The notes: generated by a model not told the origin, from the letters alone. A DNA stretch of 64,000 nucleotides from Microbacterium terrae (GCF_017831975.1 NZ_JAFDSS010000001.1:620001-684000), one strand, 5' to 3'; shown: positions 51,348 to 60,311, numbered from the stretch's first letter. Numbers and translations: made by a program.

Positions 51348-52201
51348 ACGAGCAGGAATTCGCGGAACTCTCCGCGGGGCACGCGCTGCATGCGCTGTCG
51401 CCCGACGAAAGCGCCGCTTTCGAGCGCGCGCTCGCCGAGCACCCCGAGTGGCAGTCGATCGCCGACGCCGACGGCGAGACCGTCGCCGCGCTCGCCGCCG
51501 CGACGACCGAGGTCGCGCCGCCGCTGACGCTGCGCTCGACCCTGCTGTCGACCATCGCGATCCTGCCGCAGGGCGACCGGGACGACGCCGGACCGGAATC
51601 CTCGGAGGATGCGCCCGTCGAGGTACCCGACGAGCCCGATGCCGCCGCTCCCGAGCCGGAGACGGCGACGGATGCTGCGCCCTTCGTCGAGCCGGCGCCG
51701 ACCACGTCGACGATCCAGGCCGTCGAGCGGCGGAACTGGACGCGGGGGCTCCTCGCGCTCGCCGCATCCGTCGTCCTCCTCGTCGTGCTGGGGTTCGGCG
51801 CGGCGACGGTCAACGAACTCGTCAACCGCACTCCGGCGCAGGTCGCCCTCGCCGAGATCGAGTCGGCCCCCGACGCCCAGTCGTCGGCGGCGGTGCTCAC
51901 CGACGGTGGAACGGCGACCGTGCACTGGTCGGAATCGGTCGGCAAGGTCGTGCTGACTTCTGCGGGTCTCCCCGCGATCGCCGACGACGAGGACTTCGAG
52001 CTCTGGTACGTACGCGGCGATGAGCCGATCTCGGCGGGCACGTTCGACGCGGCGGCGTCGGGCCAGACCGTGGCGCTGCTCGACGGCGCGATGGAAGCCG
52101 GAGACGCGATCGCCGTCACGGTCGAGCCCGCGGGTGGGTCGCCCACGGGGGCGCCGTCGACGGAGCCCATCGTCGTCGTGCCGACGGGGCCCGCGGCCTG
52201 A
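51344..52201 (+). CDS. rskA: anti-sigma-K factor RskA
   Basis: 285 residues: N-terminal cytoplasmic anti-sigma part starting EQEFAELSAGHALHALSPDE, a long acidic Pro/Ala linker, one membrane helix at about 136-158 (GLLALAASVVLLVVLGFGAA), and an extracytoplasmic RskA domain with FELWYVRGDEPISAG. It holds SigK inactive until cleaved by regulated proteolysis. The 4-bp overlap with sigK fits co-translation. The linker is longer than in mycobacterial RskA. Confidence 0.92.
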   Translation: MNEQEFAELSAGHALHALSPDESAAFERALAEHPEWQSIADADGETVAALAAATTEVAPPLTLRSTLLSTIAILPQGDRDDAGPESSEDAPVEVPDEPDAAAPEPETATDAAPFVEPAPTTSTIQAVERRNWTRGLLALAASVVLLVVLGFGAATVNELVNRTPAQVALAEIESAPDAQSSAAVLTDGGTATVHWSESVGKVVLTSAGLPAIADDEDFELWYVRGDEPISAGTFDAAASGQTVALLDGAMEAGDAIAVTVEPAGGSPTGAPSTEPIVVVPTGPAA

Positions 52202-52262
52202 TTCGCCGCCTGCGGCGGGGCCAGCGGCCCTCACTCGCCTCCTGCGGCGGCGCTCGCCCGGG

Positions 52263-52268
52263 TAGCCT
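52263..52268 (+). promoter_or_regulatory. -10 element TAGCCT before the AraC-type gene
   Basis: TANNNT, 6 bases, then GTG 52275. Confidence 0.5.
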
Positions 52269-52274
52269 GGGCGC

Positions 52275-52682
52275 GTGGCATCCGCGAAGCAGACGACGCA
52301 GACACTGGCGCATCTCCGCCGGGCACGCGACCTCATGGACCGCGCATACGCTGAGCCGCTCGACGTGCCGACGATGGCAGCGCAGGCGCTGATGTCGCCG
52401 GCGCACTTCTCCCGCGAGTTCAAGGCGGCGTATGGCGAGACCCCGTACGCGTACCTCATGACGCGCCGCATCGAGCGGGCCATGGCGCTGCTGCGCGCGG
52501 GTTCGTCGGTGACGGATGCCTGCACCGCGGTCGGTGCGACCTCGCTCGGCTCGTTCTCGTCGACGTTCACCGAGATCGTGGGGGAGACGCCGAGCGCGTA
52601 TCGAGCACGGCCCCATGAGGCTGCCGAGGTCATGCCGCTGTGCGTCGCGAAGATCCTCACGCGGCCGGTGCGCTACGCCTGA
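52275..52682 (+). CDS. AraC-family HTH regulator, DNA-binding domain only
   Basis: 135 residues, nearly all two AraC helix-turn-helix motifs: MAAQALMSPAHFSREFKAAYG and VTDACTAVGATSLGSFSSTF. There is no ligand domain. The downstream VOC gene is a frequent partner of such short regulators. Leaderless start GTG 52275. Confidence 0.9.
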   Translation: MASAKQTTQTLAHLRRARDLMDRAYAEPLDVPTMAAQALMSPAHFSREFKAAYGETPYAYLMTRRIERAMALLRAGSSVTDACTAVGATSLGSFSSTFTEIVGETPSAYRARPHEAAEVMPLCVAKILTRPVRYA

Positions 52683-52749
52683 CGCCCGACGCGCCCCGTG
52701 CGCGACGGAAGCGAGCAGGATCGGAGAAGCATGCCGGGAAGCCGCGCCG

Positions 52750-52755
52750 TAGCGT
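52750..52755 (+). promoter_or_regulatory. -10 element TAGCGT before the VOC gene
   Basis: TANNNT, 7 bases, then ATG 52763. Confidence 0.45.
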
Positions 52756-52762
52756 GGCAGGC

Positions 52763-53170
52763 ATGTCAACGATCGCGCTCTCCTACTGCCCCATCACCGT
52801 CGACGACGTCGACGCCGCCCTGCCGTTCTACCGCGACGGTCTCGGTCTCGAGATCGTCAACGACGTGTCGTACGACGGTCACCGCTGGGTGAGCTTCGGG
52901 TTCGCCGGCCAGCCCGGGCTCGCCGCCGTGGTGTCCGACCCGTCCGCCGGTCGCTCGCCCGAAGACGCCGAGGCGCTCCAGCGCCTCATCGTGAAGGGGT
53001 CGGGCCCCGGGCCCTACGTCTTCACCGCCTCCGATCTCGACGCCGTCTTCGAACGGCTCCGTGCGTCGGGCGCCGAGGTGCTCCAGGAGCCCATCGCGCA
53101 GGATTGGGGTCCGCGGGACTGCGCGTTCCGCGACCCGGCGGGAAACCACATCCGCATCAACCAGGCGTGA
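52763..53170 (+). CDS. VOC-family (glyoxalase/bleomycin-resistance-like) protein
   Basis: 135 residues: PITVDDVDAALPFYRDGLGLEI and DWGPRDCAFRDPAGNHIRI, the two ends of a vicinal oxygen chelate fold. Catalytic substrate unknown; such proteins act as dioxygenases, isomerases or binding proteins. It follows the AraC gene by 80 bp and has its own TANNNT element. Confidence 0.88.
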   Translation: MSTIALSYCPITVDDVDAALPFYRDGLGLEIVNDVSYDGHRWVSFGFAGQPGLAAVVSDPSAGRSPEDAEALQRLIVKGSGPGPYVFTASDLDAVFERLRASGAEVLQEPIAQDWGPRDCAFRDPAGNHIRINQA

Positions 53171-53242
53171 CGGATCGACCATGTGCCTGCCGTGGGAGGC
53201 GGCGGCGAGGATGCGGCGGGAGCCCGCCCTCGTCGCCGCGGG

Positions 53243-53248
53243 TACCCT
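53243..53248 (+). promoter_or_regulatory. -10 element TACCCT before 53256
   Basis: TANNNT, 7 bases, then ATG 53256. Confidence 0.45.
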
Positions 53249-53255
53249 GGATTCG

Positions 53256-53894
53256 ATGAGCGACGGTTCGAGAGAGTTCCACAAGCCGGTTCGGCGCCCC
53301 GCCGAACTCTTCGATCGCCTGTTCTCCGCCGAGGATCCTGCCGAGGTCTCGCGTGTCGCGCATTCCACGGCGCACGCGCTGCTGTCGCGGGTGCGGGAGC
53401 AGCCCGACGGCGAGGTGGTCGACCGCCTCGTGGCCTTCACCGACGAGAACGGCATCGACGACGTCGCCGAGCTGTGGTCGCGCTCGCCCGCGAAGACCCT
53501 GCCGGGGGCGCTCTGGCGCCTGTATCTGCTGCAGCTGATGATCCACGACGACGCCCAGACGGCGGCGCTCCTGTACGAGCGCGGTCGGGTCGAGCTGGCA
53601 TCGGCCGACGCCGTGGTGGCCGGCGCGCCCGTGCCGGCCGGTCCCGATGAGCTCGTCACCCTCATCGACGCGATCTTGCGCGGCGTGTTCGTGGGCGACT
53701 TCGCCGTGGCGCTCGACCGGGCTGCCGCGTTCTGCCGGGTGCAGGCATCCGGCGCTACGCACCTGGCCGACGACTACGAGCAGACCGAACCCGATCGTGC
53801 GTCGGCGTTCACCACGCGCGCCCTGCGGCTGTCGGACTACGCCGGAGATCTGGCGGCCTGCGCCGCCCTCTGGCGCCGCGACGCCCTGACCTGA
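53256..53894 (+). CDS. conserved actinobacterial protein of unknown function
   Basis: 212 residues, soluble, mostly helical by composition, no membrane segment. Begins SDGSREFHKPVRRPAELFDRLF and contains VARVAHSTAHALL-like and LWSRSPAKTLPGALWRLYLLQ segments. I recall close relatives in Microbacterium but no defined role; names given in databases for this family should be treated with caution. The frame extends upstream, but the TANNNT-N7-ATG at 53256 favours this start. Confidence 0.8.
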   Translation: MSDGSREFHKPVRRPAELFDRLFSAEDPAEVSRVAHSTAHALLSRVREQPDGEVVDRLVAFTDENGIDDVAELWSRSPAKTLPGALWRLYLLQLMIHDDAQTAALLYERGRVELASADAVVAGAPVPAGPDELVTLIDAILRGVFVGDFAVALDRAAAFCRVQASGATHLADDYEQTEPDRASAFTTRALRLSDYAGDLAACAALWRRDALT

Positions 53895-53930
53895 CGATTC
53901 GCCGGTGTGGTCGACCCGACCCGCGCCGGA

Positions 53931-54018
53931 GCAAGAAGATGCCGGGCCGCAGAACGCCTCTCGGCGCGGTGCCGCTCGTAGCGGCAAATTTTGGAGCCCG
54001 GGGTTACTGCGGCCCGGC
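53931..54018 (-). ncRNA. candidate small structured RNA, three-way junction
   Basis: Arms 53941-53952 and 54007-54018 pair perfectly over 12 bp. Inside, on the minus strand, are hairpin TGCCGCT-ACG-AGCGGCA (53986-53970) and CGCC-GAGA-GGCG with a GNRA loop (53966-53955), plus an unpaired stretch of about 20 bases with CCCCGGGCTCC and AAAATT. TACACT at 54030-54025 followed by 6 bases puts the start at 54018, the first base of the stem; ATCTTCTT follows the closing arm. I cannot assign it to a known RNA family. Confidence 0.5.
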
Positions 54019-54024
54019 CGATCC

Positions 54025-54030
54025 AGTGTA
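54025..54030 (-). promoter_or_regulatory. -10 element TACACT for the candidate small RNA
   Basis: Minus-strand TANNNT hexamer ending 6 bases before 54018. Same spacing as the leaderless genes of this window. Confidence 0.4.
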
Positions 54031-54062
54031 ACGGACACGGGCGCCGTGGCATTCCCGAGCCC

Positions 54063-54068
54063 TAGGCT
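54063..54068 (+). promoter_or_regulatory. -10 element TAGGCT before pabC
   Basis: TANNNT, 6 bases, then ATG 54075. Confidence 0.5.
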
Positions 54069-54074
54069 CGGAGC

Positions 54075-54962
54075 ATGACCTGGCGATTCGCGCTCGTGAT
54101 CGAGCCCGCGGCATCCGACGACTCGCGCACCGACTTCGGGGGCACGTTCACCGAGATCGACCCGTCCGCGCCGGCGCTGAGCGTGGGGGAGCTCAGCACG
54201 CAGCGCGGCGACGGCATCTTCGAGTCGATCGGGGTGATCGACGGCCACGCGCAGGAGGTCGATGCACACCTCGACCGGCTCGCGCATTCCGCGTCGATCT
54301 GCGATCTTCCCGCGCCGAGCGCTCGGCAGTGGCGCCAGGCGATCGACATCGCGGCGACGCACTGCCCCGCCGACGCGGAGGCCGTGATCAAGCTCATCCT
54401 GAGCCGCGGCGTCGAGCATGGGCCGACCCCGACCGCGTGGGTGACGGCTGCGGAGGCGGCCGACAACACTCGCGCGCGCACCGAGGGCATCACCGTCGTC
54501 ACCCTCGACCGCGGTTACGGCATCGACGTTCCGGCTCGCGCGCCGTGGCTGCTCCTCGGGGCGAAGACGCTCTCGTACGCGGTCAACATGGCCTCGATCC
54601 GCGAGGCGAAGCGGCGGGGCGCCGACGACGCGGTGTACGTCACCAGTGACGGGTTCGTGCTCGAGGCGCCGACCGCGTCGCTCATCCTCCGAGTCGACGG
54701 CCGTTTCGTCACTCCGGCGCCGAACGGCGGCATCCTGCACGGCACCACCCAGCTCAGCCTCTTCGAACATCTCGAGGCGCTCGGCGAGGAGACATCGTAC
54801 GAGACGGTTCCGGTGTCGATGCTCGGCGAGGCGGATGCCGCGTGGCTGGTGTCGAGCGTGCGACTCGCCGCGCCGATCCGACGGATCGACGGGCGCGACC
54901 TCGCGCTGGACGCCGAGGCGACGGCATCCTTCAACCGCCACCTGCTGAGCCCGCGCGACTGA
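54075..54962 (+). CDS. pabC: aminodeoxychorismate lyase / class IV aminotransferase
   Basis: PLP fold-type IV enzyme, 295 residues. STQRGDGIFESIGV near residue 42, PLP-lysine Lys164 in LLGAKTLSYAVNMAS, GADDAVYVTSDGFVLEAPTASL and GGILHGTTQ. This fits PabC, which makes 4-aminobenzoate for folate; D-amino acid or branched-chain transaminase of the same fold is the alternative. It is a single gene with a leaderless start. Confidence 0.85.
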   Translation: MTWRFALVIEPAASDDSRTDFGGTFTEIDPSAPALSVGELSTQRGDGIFESIGVIDGHAQEVDAHLDRLAHSASICDLPAPSARQWRQAIDIAATHCPADAEAVIKLILSRGVEHGPTPTAWVTAAEAADNTRARTEGITVVTLDRGYGIDVPARAPWLLLGAKTLSYAVNMASIREAKRRGADDAVYVTSDGFVLEAPTASLILRVDGRFVTPAPNGGILHGTTQLSLFEHLEALGEETSYETVPVSMLGEADAAWLVSSVRLAAPIRRIDGRDLALDAEATASFNRHLLSPRD

Positions 54963-54983
54963 CCGCAGCAGAGCCGGTGCGGC

Positions 54984-55433
54984 TCAGCGCGTGACGCCCG
55001 ACAGGTGACGTCGTGCGCGTGCGATCATGCCGCGCATGAGCACCGCCAGCCCGAGCCGCGCGGGCAGCGTCCACAGCCGCGAGCCGCCGCCTTTGAAGCG
55101 CATCGCGCTCACGACGCGGATGAGGGCGTGCTCTTCGTCGACGCCGATGCCGAAGCGCACGTCGACGCGGCGCGCGTCGATGCCCACGAGCGCTTCCCCG
55201 GACTGCACCCGGCGTACGTCGAAGGTCGTGCAGTGCCCGGCGCGGCGGCCGAGCGTCGCGACGGCGACGGCCGACGCGACCCAGCGGGGGAGCGCTGCGG
55301 TCGAGAACAGGTTGCGCGCCCAGGCTGCGGGGTCCGCGGTCGCATGAGCGGGAAGCACGTCGAGCCAGACCTGGGTGTAGTCGGGGTCGGCGATGTCTTC
55401 GAGTGCGAGCGACCAGAGCATCGGCTGTGCCAT
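54984..55433 (-). CDS. DUF2867-like protein
   Basis: 149 residues from ATG 55433 (earlier in-frame starts up to 55505 overlap the operator and are less likely). DYTQVWLDVLPAHATADPAAWARNLFS and RVDVRFGIGVDEEHALIRVVSAMRFKGGGSRLWTLP suggest the DUF2867 / polyketide-cyclase-like fold. Function unknown. It is divergent from a TetR regulator with a palindrome between them, so it is the likely target of that regulator. Confidence 0.75.
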   Translation of the reverse strand: MAQPMLWSLALEDIADPDYTQVWLDVLPAHATADPAAWARNLFSTAALPRWVASAVAVATLGRRAGHCTTFDVRRVQSGEALVGIDARRVDVRFGIGVDEEHALIRVVSAMRFKGGGSRLWTLPARLGLAVLMRGMIARARRHLSGVTR

Positions 55434-55451
55434 CGTCTGCCTCCAAAGGTG

Positions 55452-55467
55452 CATACGCATGCGTATG
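55452..55467. promoter_or_regulatory. 16-bp palindromic operator CATACGCATGCGTATG
   Basis: Perfect dyad between the divergent DUF2867 and TetR genes. Next to it TATACG and three tandem TACGG copies (55484-55502) precede the TetR ATG. Probable TetR operator. Confidence 0.8.
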
Positions 55468-55503
55468 GTTCTGAGGAGCCAAACTATACGGTACGGTACG
55501 GAC

Positions 55504-56067
55504 ATGGCAAGGCTCGCGAGGTCCGACTGGGTTGATGCGGCCTACGCCCGCTTCAGCGAAGACGGGATCGGCGCCGTCGCCGTCGAGCCGATCGCGCGGA
55601 TGCTGGGATCGACGAAGGGCTCGTTCTACTGGCATTTCGCCGACCGGGGCGCACTCGTCGACGCGGTCCTCGAGAGGTGGCGTGAGCTCGAGACCGAAGA
55701 CCTCATCCGCGATGTCGATCGCATCGAGAACCCGAAGGAACGCCTCGCCGCACTCCTCGATACGATCGCGCACCGTACCGCGATGCGCTCGGGGGAGCGG
55801 ACGCTCTATGCCGATGCTGCGGCGGCCGAGGTGAGCGCTGCGGTCGCCGCGGTCACCGACCGGCGCGTGCAGTATCTCGAGGAACTGCTCGTCGCGACAG
55901 GTATCGCCGCGTCGGAGTCGCACCGCCGGGCCGTGATCGTGGTCGCCGCGGTCATCGGCTTCCAGCAGCTCGTCGCGAGCGGATGGGATGCCGGGGCGGA
56001 CCCGCGGTCACTGGTCGAGACGCTGTTCGCGCTCGCGACGGATCACCCGAAGCGGCCCGAGACGTAG
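55504..56067 (+). CDS. TetR-family regulator
   Basis: 187 residues. N-terminal helix-turn-helix: [33 protein letters not shown] (key SxGSFYWHF). Ligand domain unassigned. ATG 55504 is close to the TATACG element. Its last 25 bases overlap the convergent pstB gene. Confidence 0.9.
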   Translation: MARLARSDWVDAAYARFSEDGIGAVAVEPIARMLGSTKGSFYWHFADRGALVDAVLERWRELETEDLIRDVDRIENPKERLAALLDTIAHRTAMRSGERTLYADAAAAEVSAAVAAVTDRRVQYLEELLVATGIAASESHRRAVIVVAAVIGFQQLVASGWDAGADPRSLVETLFALATDHPKRPET

Positions 56068-56822
56068 TCCTCGGTCGCCTGCACCGACGGCGTGGTGAAG
56101 ATCGTGGTGGTGTCGTTGTACTCGATCAGCTTGCCCGGCTTGCCGGTGCCGGCGATGTTGAAGAACGCCGTCTTGTCGGAGACGCGCGACGCCTGCTGCA
56201 TATTGTGCGTGACGATGACGACGGTGTAGTCGTTCTTCAGCTCGCCGATCAGCTCCTCGATCGCGTAGGTCGAGATCGGGTCGAGCGCCGAGCACGGCTC
56301 GTCCATCAGGATCACCTCGGGCGACACCGCGATGGCGCGCGCGATGCACAGGCGCTGCTGCTGGCCGCCCGACAGACCCGAGCCGGGCTTGTCGAGGCGG
56401 TCCTTGACCTCGTTCCAGAGGTTGGCGCCGCGCAGCGACTTCTCGACGAGCGCGTCGGCGTCGGACTTCGCGATCTTCTTGTTGTTGAGCTTCACGCCCG
56501 CCAGAACGTTCTCCTTGATCGACATCGTCGGGAACGGGTTGGGGCGCTGGAAGACCATGCCGACCTGGCGGCGCACGAGCACCGGGTCGACGTTCGCGCC
56601 GTACAGGTTCTCGCCGTCGAGGAGGACCTCGCCCTCGACGCGTGCTCCGGGGATGACCTCGTGCATGCGGTTCAGGGTGCGCAGGAACGTCGACTTGCCA
56701 CAGCCCGACGGGCCGATGAAGGCGGTGACGCTGCGGGGCTCGATGTCGAGCGCGACGCCCTCGACGGCCAGGAAGTCGCCGTAGTAGACGTTGAGGTCGT
56801 TGACTTCGATGCTCTTGGACAT
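56043..56822 (-). CDS. pstB: phosphate ABC transporter ATPase
   Basis: 259 residues; Walker [11 protein letters not shown]-loop FQRPNPFP, signature [16 protein letters not shown], Walker [13 protein letters not shown], His switch VTHNMQQA. The [16 protein letters not shown] segment is typical of PstB. Last gene of pstSCAB; its 3' end overlaps the TetR gene by 25 bp. Confidence 0.97.
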   Translation of the reverse strand: MSKSIEVNDLNVYYGDFLAVEGVALDIEPRSVTAFIGPSGCGKSTFLRTLNRMHEVIPGARVEGEVLLDGENLYGANVDPVLVRRQVGMVFQRPNPFPTMSIKENVLAGVKLNNKKIAKSDADALVEKSLRGANLWNEVKDRLDKPGSGLSGGQQQRLCIARAIAVSPEVILMDEPCSALDPISTYAIEELIGELKNDYTVVIVTHNMQQASRVSDKTAFFNIAGTGKPGKLIEYNDTTTIFTTPSVQATEDYVSGRFG

Positions 56823-56862
56823 GGTTCCTGTCGGTTCCTTCGGGTGGAGAGAAGTAGGGGCG

Positions 56863-57969
56863 TCAGCGGCCGAGCTTGGGCGAGAAGACCTTCGCCACGA
56901 TGCGGGCGATGAGGTTGAGCAGCATGACGAGGACGATGAGGACGAGCGCGGCGGCCCAGGCGCGGTCGATGTAGGCCTGTGCGGGGATGCCCTGGTTCAT
57001 GTACTGCGAGTACGCGAACACCGGAAGGGTCATCATGCGGCCGTCGAAGAGGTTGTAGTTCATCGACGTGGCGACCCCCGCGGTCAGCAGCAGCGGCGCG
57101 GTCTCGCCGATGACGCGCGAGATCGACAGCATGACGCCCGTGGTGATGCCGGCGATCGAGGTGGGGAGCACGACCTTGGCGATGGTGAGCCACTTGGGCA
57201 CACCCAGCGCGTACGACGCCTCACGCAGCTCGTTGGGCACGAGGCGCAGCATCTCCTCGGTCGAGCGGACGACGACGGGGATCATCAGCACCGAGAGCGC
57301 GATGGAGCCCATGATGCCCATGCGGATGCCGGGCTCGAAGAAGATCGCGAACAGCGCGTAGGCGAACAGACCGGCGACGATCGAGGGGATGCCCGTCATC
57401 ACGTCGACGAGGAAGGTGATGCCGCGCGCGAGCCGGCTGTCGTTGCCGTATTCGATCAGGTAGATCGCGGTGAAGATGCCGATCGGGATCGAGATGATGG
57501 CAGCGGCCAGGGTGATCAGCACCGTGCCGACGATCGCGTGGAGTGCTCCGCCGCCCTCGCCGACGACGTTGCGCATCGACGAGGAGAAGAACTCGGCCGA
57601 GAGGCCCGCGACGCCGTTGACCACGACGGTGATCGCCACCGAGACGAGGGGCACCATCGCGATCGCGAAGGCCGTCGCGACGACACCCGTGACGAGGCGG
57701 TCGACCCCCTTGCGGCGACCCTCGACGAGCGAGGAGATGACGGTGATCAGCACCAGGTAGGCGATCGCGGTGAGCACCGCCCAGCCGCCGATGTTGAACT
57801 CGCCGGCCGAGATGGCGAAGATGCCGATCACGACGGCGGCGATCGCGGCGCTCGCGGCGAGGATCGCCCAGGGAGCCCATTTCGGAAGCCGGCCACTAGT
57901 GAGGCGCAGTGCCTGGCTCGGGCGGATGACGGGGGGCGTGGTGCCCGCGGGAGCAGTCGTCGCAGTCAT
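56863..57969 (-). CDS. pstA: phosphate ABC transporter permease
   Basis: 368 residues with about eight hydrophobic segments; longer than the usual 280-300 because of a hydrophobic N-terminal extension (about residues 30-120 with two to three extra helices). The permease core has [40 protein letters not shown] (EAA loop) and [13 protein letters not shown]. Starts 1 bp after pstC. Confidence 0.94.
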   Translation of the reverse strand: MTATTAPAGTTPPVIRPSQALRLTSGRLPKWAPWAILAASAAIAAVVIGIFAISAGEFNIGGWAVLTAIAYLVLITVISSLVEGRRKGVDRLVTGVVATAFAIAMVPLVSVAITVVVNGVAGLSAEFFSSSMRNVVGEGGGALHAIVGTVLITLAAAIISIPIGIFTAIYLIEYGNDSRLARGITFLVDVMTGIPSIVAGLFAYALFAIFFEPGIRMGIMGSIALSVLMIPVVVRSTEEMLRLVPNELREASYALGVPKWLTIAKVVLPTSIAGITTGVMLSISRVIGETAPLLLTAGVATSMNYNLFDGRMMTLPVFAYSQYMNQGIPAQAYIDRAWAAALVLIVLVMLLNLIARIVAKVFSPKLGR

Positions 57970-57970
57970 G

Positions 57971-58912
57971 TCAGTTGGCTCCCGAGAATTCCTTGCGGCG
58001 ACTGACGATCCAGCGTGCGATCGCGTTCACGGCGAAGGTGACGATGAAGAGGATGAGGCCCGTCGCGATGAGGACGTTGATGTTGAGGCCGTAGGCCTCG
58101 GGGAACGTGAGGGCGATGTTCGCGGGGATGGTGCCCGGGTTGTCGGAGGTGAAGAGCTCGAAGGTGATGCGGTTCGAGATCGACAGCACCATGGCGACGG
58201 CCATGGTCTCGCCGAGGGCGCGGCCGAGACCGAGCATCGAGGCGGAGACGATGCCGCTGCGGCCGAAGGGGAAGACGGCCATGCGGATCATCTCCCAGCG
58301 CGTGGCGCCGAGGGCGAGGGCGGCCTCCTCGTGGAGGACCGGGGTCTGCAGGAAGATCTCGCGGCAGATGGCGGTGATGATCGGCACGACCATGACGGCG
58401 AGCACCATCGCCGCGGTGAAGATCGTGCGCCCGGTGTTCGACACCGTGCCGCCGAAGAGGGGGATCCAGCCCATGTTCTCGTTCAGCCAGGCGTAGACCG
58501 GCTGGACGGCGGGGGCGAGCACCATGATGCCCCAGAGGCCGAAGACGACCGACGGAACGGCCGCCAGCAGGTCGACGACGTAGCCGAGGCCCTGCGCGAG
58601 GCGGCGCGGCGCGTAGTGCGAGATGAACAGCGCGACCGAGACGGCGAGGGGGACGGCGAGGAGGAGTGCGAGGAACGACGCCCACACCGTGCCGAAGGCG
58701 AGCGGCCAGACGTACTCCCAGAAGTTTCCGGAGAGCAATGACGCGGTCTCGCCGGTGGCCGTGAGTCCGGGGATCGACTGGACGATCAGGAAGATCGCCA
58801 CAGCTGCGAGGGTGACCAGGATCATGGTTCCGGCCGCGAGCGCGGTGCCCGAGAACCAGCGGTCTCCTGCCCGCTGCTTGACCTTGCCCGCCTGGGCGGT
58901 CGTGGTGGTCAT
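57971..58912 (-). CDS. pstC: phosphate ABC transporter permease
   Basis: 313 residues, six helices. LLAAVPSVVFGLWGI and EAALALGATRWEMIRMAVFPFGRSGIVSAS (EAA loop; split motif ALGATRWEMIR) are PstC hallmarks; NAIARWIVSRR at the end. Ends 1 bp before pstA, 77 bp after pstS. Confidence 0.95.
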   Translation of the reverse strand: MTTTTAQAGKVKQRAGDRWFSGTALAAGTMILVTLAAVAIFLIVQSIPGLTATGETASLLSGNFWEYVWPLAFGTVWASFLALLLAVPLAVSVALFISHYAPRRLAQGLGYVVDLLAAVPSVVFGLWGIMVLAPAVQPVYAWLNENMGWIPLFGGTVSNTGRTIFTAAMVLAVMVVPIITAICREIFLQTPVLHEEAALALGATRWEMIRMAVFPFGRSGIVSASMLGLGRALGETMAVAMVLSISNRITFELFTSDNPGTIPANIALTFPEAYGLNINVLIATGLILFIVTFAVNAIARWIVSRRKEFSGAN

Positions 58913-58989
58913 GGTGTCCTTCTGGTTCGGTGTGGTCTGGAACCGGCGATACCCGGCCCGGCGGCAGCCGGGCCGGGTATCGGTGCGGC

Positions 58990-60111
58990 TTACTCGGCGA
59001 CGATGAGCTCGATCGCCGCGTTGACCTGCTCGCGCAGCGCGTCGGAGATCGGCGCGTTGCCCGAGGCGGCCGCTGCGGCGTCCTGGCCCTCGGCGCTCGC
59101 GACGTACTCGAGGTAGGCCTTGACGATCGGCGCAGCCTCGGCGTCGGCGTACTCCTGGCAGGCGATCATGTAGCTGACGAGGACGATCGGGTAGACGCCG
59201 GCCTCTTCCGAGGTGCGGTCGAGCGCGATCGCGAGGTCACCCTCGCCGCGGCCCTCTTCGAACGGCGACGCGTCGACGATGGCGGCAGCGGCCTCGGGCG
59301 AGTAGGCGACGAACTCGTCGCCGACCTGCACCGAAGCGGACGACAGGCCCTCTTCGGCGGCGCGCGACGCGTCGGCGTAGCCGATCGAGCCGTTGCCCCC
59401 GGAGACTGCCGAGACGACGCCCGACGTGCCCTGGGCTGCCTCGCCGGCGACGGCGACATCCGACGGCCACACGCCGTCCGCCTCGAAGGTCCAGACGTCG
59501 GCGGCGGCCTGGCCGAGGTAGTCGGTGAAGTTCTCGGTGGTGCCCGAGTCGTCGGCGCGGTGCACGGGCACCACGGCGAGGTCGGGAAGCTCGACGCCCT
59601 CGTTCAGCGCGGCGATGGCCGGGTCGTTCCAGTTGGTGATCGTGCCGGCGAACAGGCCCGCGATCGTGGCGGCGTCGAGGTTGAGCGCGTCGACGCCCTC
59701 GATGTTGAAGATGACCGCGATCGGCGAGATGTAGGTCGGGAGCTCGATGATGCCCGAGCCGTCGACGCAGCCGTCGAACGGGCCGGCCTCGATCTCGTCG
59801 ATCTTGAAGGCGCGGTCGGAACCGGCGAACGGGAAGGCGCCCGCCTGGAACGACTCGCGGCCCGCGCCGGAGCCGGCGGGGTCGTAGGTCACGTCGACAT
59901 CGGGGTTCGCGGTCTGGAAGCCGGCGGTCCACGCCGAGACGGCGACCTCCTGCGACGATGCGCCGCCACCGGCGATCGCGCCGGACAGGTCGCTCGTGGC
60001 GGGGGCGTCGGTGTCGCCACCGGCCGGGGTCTCGTTCGAGGCGCAGCCGGCGAGGGCGAGGGCCGCGACTGCGGCGACAGCGCCCACCTGGGCGATGCGG
60101 GAGATCTTCAC
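58990..60111 (-). CDS. pstS: phosphate-binding lipoprotein
   Basis: 373 residues. Signal with lipobox LALAGCAS; mature PstS fold with GGGASSQEVAVSAW, VDVTYDPAGSGAGRESF, FAGSDRAF, and DSGTTENFTDYL, all phosphate-site loops. GTG start at 60111 with AAGGAT upstream. A Pho box lies 116 bp upstream. First gene of the pst operon. Confidence 0.96.
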   Translation of the reverse strand: MKISRIAQVGAVAAVAALALAGCASNETPAGGDTDAPATSDLSGAIAGGGASSQEVAVSAWTAGFQTANPDVDVTYDPAGSGAGRESFQAGAFPFAGSDRAFKIDEIEAGPFDGCVDGSGIIELPTYISPIAVIFNIEGVDALNLDAATIAGLFAGTITNWNDPAIAALNEGVELPDLAVVPVHRADDSGTTENFTDYLGQAAADVWTFEADGVWPSDVAVAGEAAQGTSGVVSAVSGGNGSIGYADASRAAEEGLSSASVQVGDEFVAYSPEAAAAIVDASPFEEGRGEGDLAIALDRTSEEAGVYPIVLVSYMIACQEYADAEAAPIVKAYLEYVASAEGQDAAAAASGNAPISDALREQVNAAIELIVAE

Positions 60112-60226
60112 TGTGTGAATCCTTCACGTGTCAGAGAAATAGGCCCGGTGAGGCCTCGGGTGATGGCCCTGGTGCAGGGCACGCACTGAAACGTAGGCGC
60201 GGACTCTTAAGAGAGTGCGCTGGAAC

Positions 60227-60244
60227 GGTGAACGGGAGGTGAAC
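60227..60244 (-). promoter_or_regulatory. Pho box upstream of pstS
   Basis: Minus strand GTTCACC-TCCC-GTTCACC: two 7-bp repeats with 11-bp period, the actinobacterial PhoP direct-repeat site. A TACGTT hexamer at 60195-60190 could be the -10. One further GTTCACC lies on the plus strand near 60290. Confidence 0.85.
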
Positions 60245-60305
60245 GACGCTCAGACGGCGGGCGATCCGTGCACGAGGGAGGGGAGGGGAGTTCACCCGAG
60301 CGCGA

Positions 60306-60311
60306 TATCGT
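60306..60311 (+). promoter_or_regulatory. -10 element TATCGT before the histone-like gene
   Basis: TANNNT, 6 bases, then ATG 60318. Confidence 0.5.

Noticed and set aside
53970-54018. Rho-independent terminator of the 53256 gene as full explanation of the structured gap
   Set aside because: On the plus strand no T run follows the 12-bp stem, and a simple terminator would not need two inner hairpins; kept instead as a candidate RNA.
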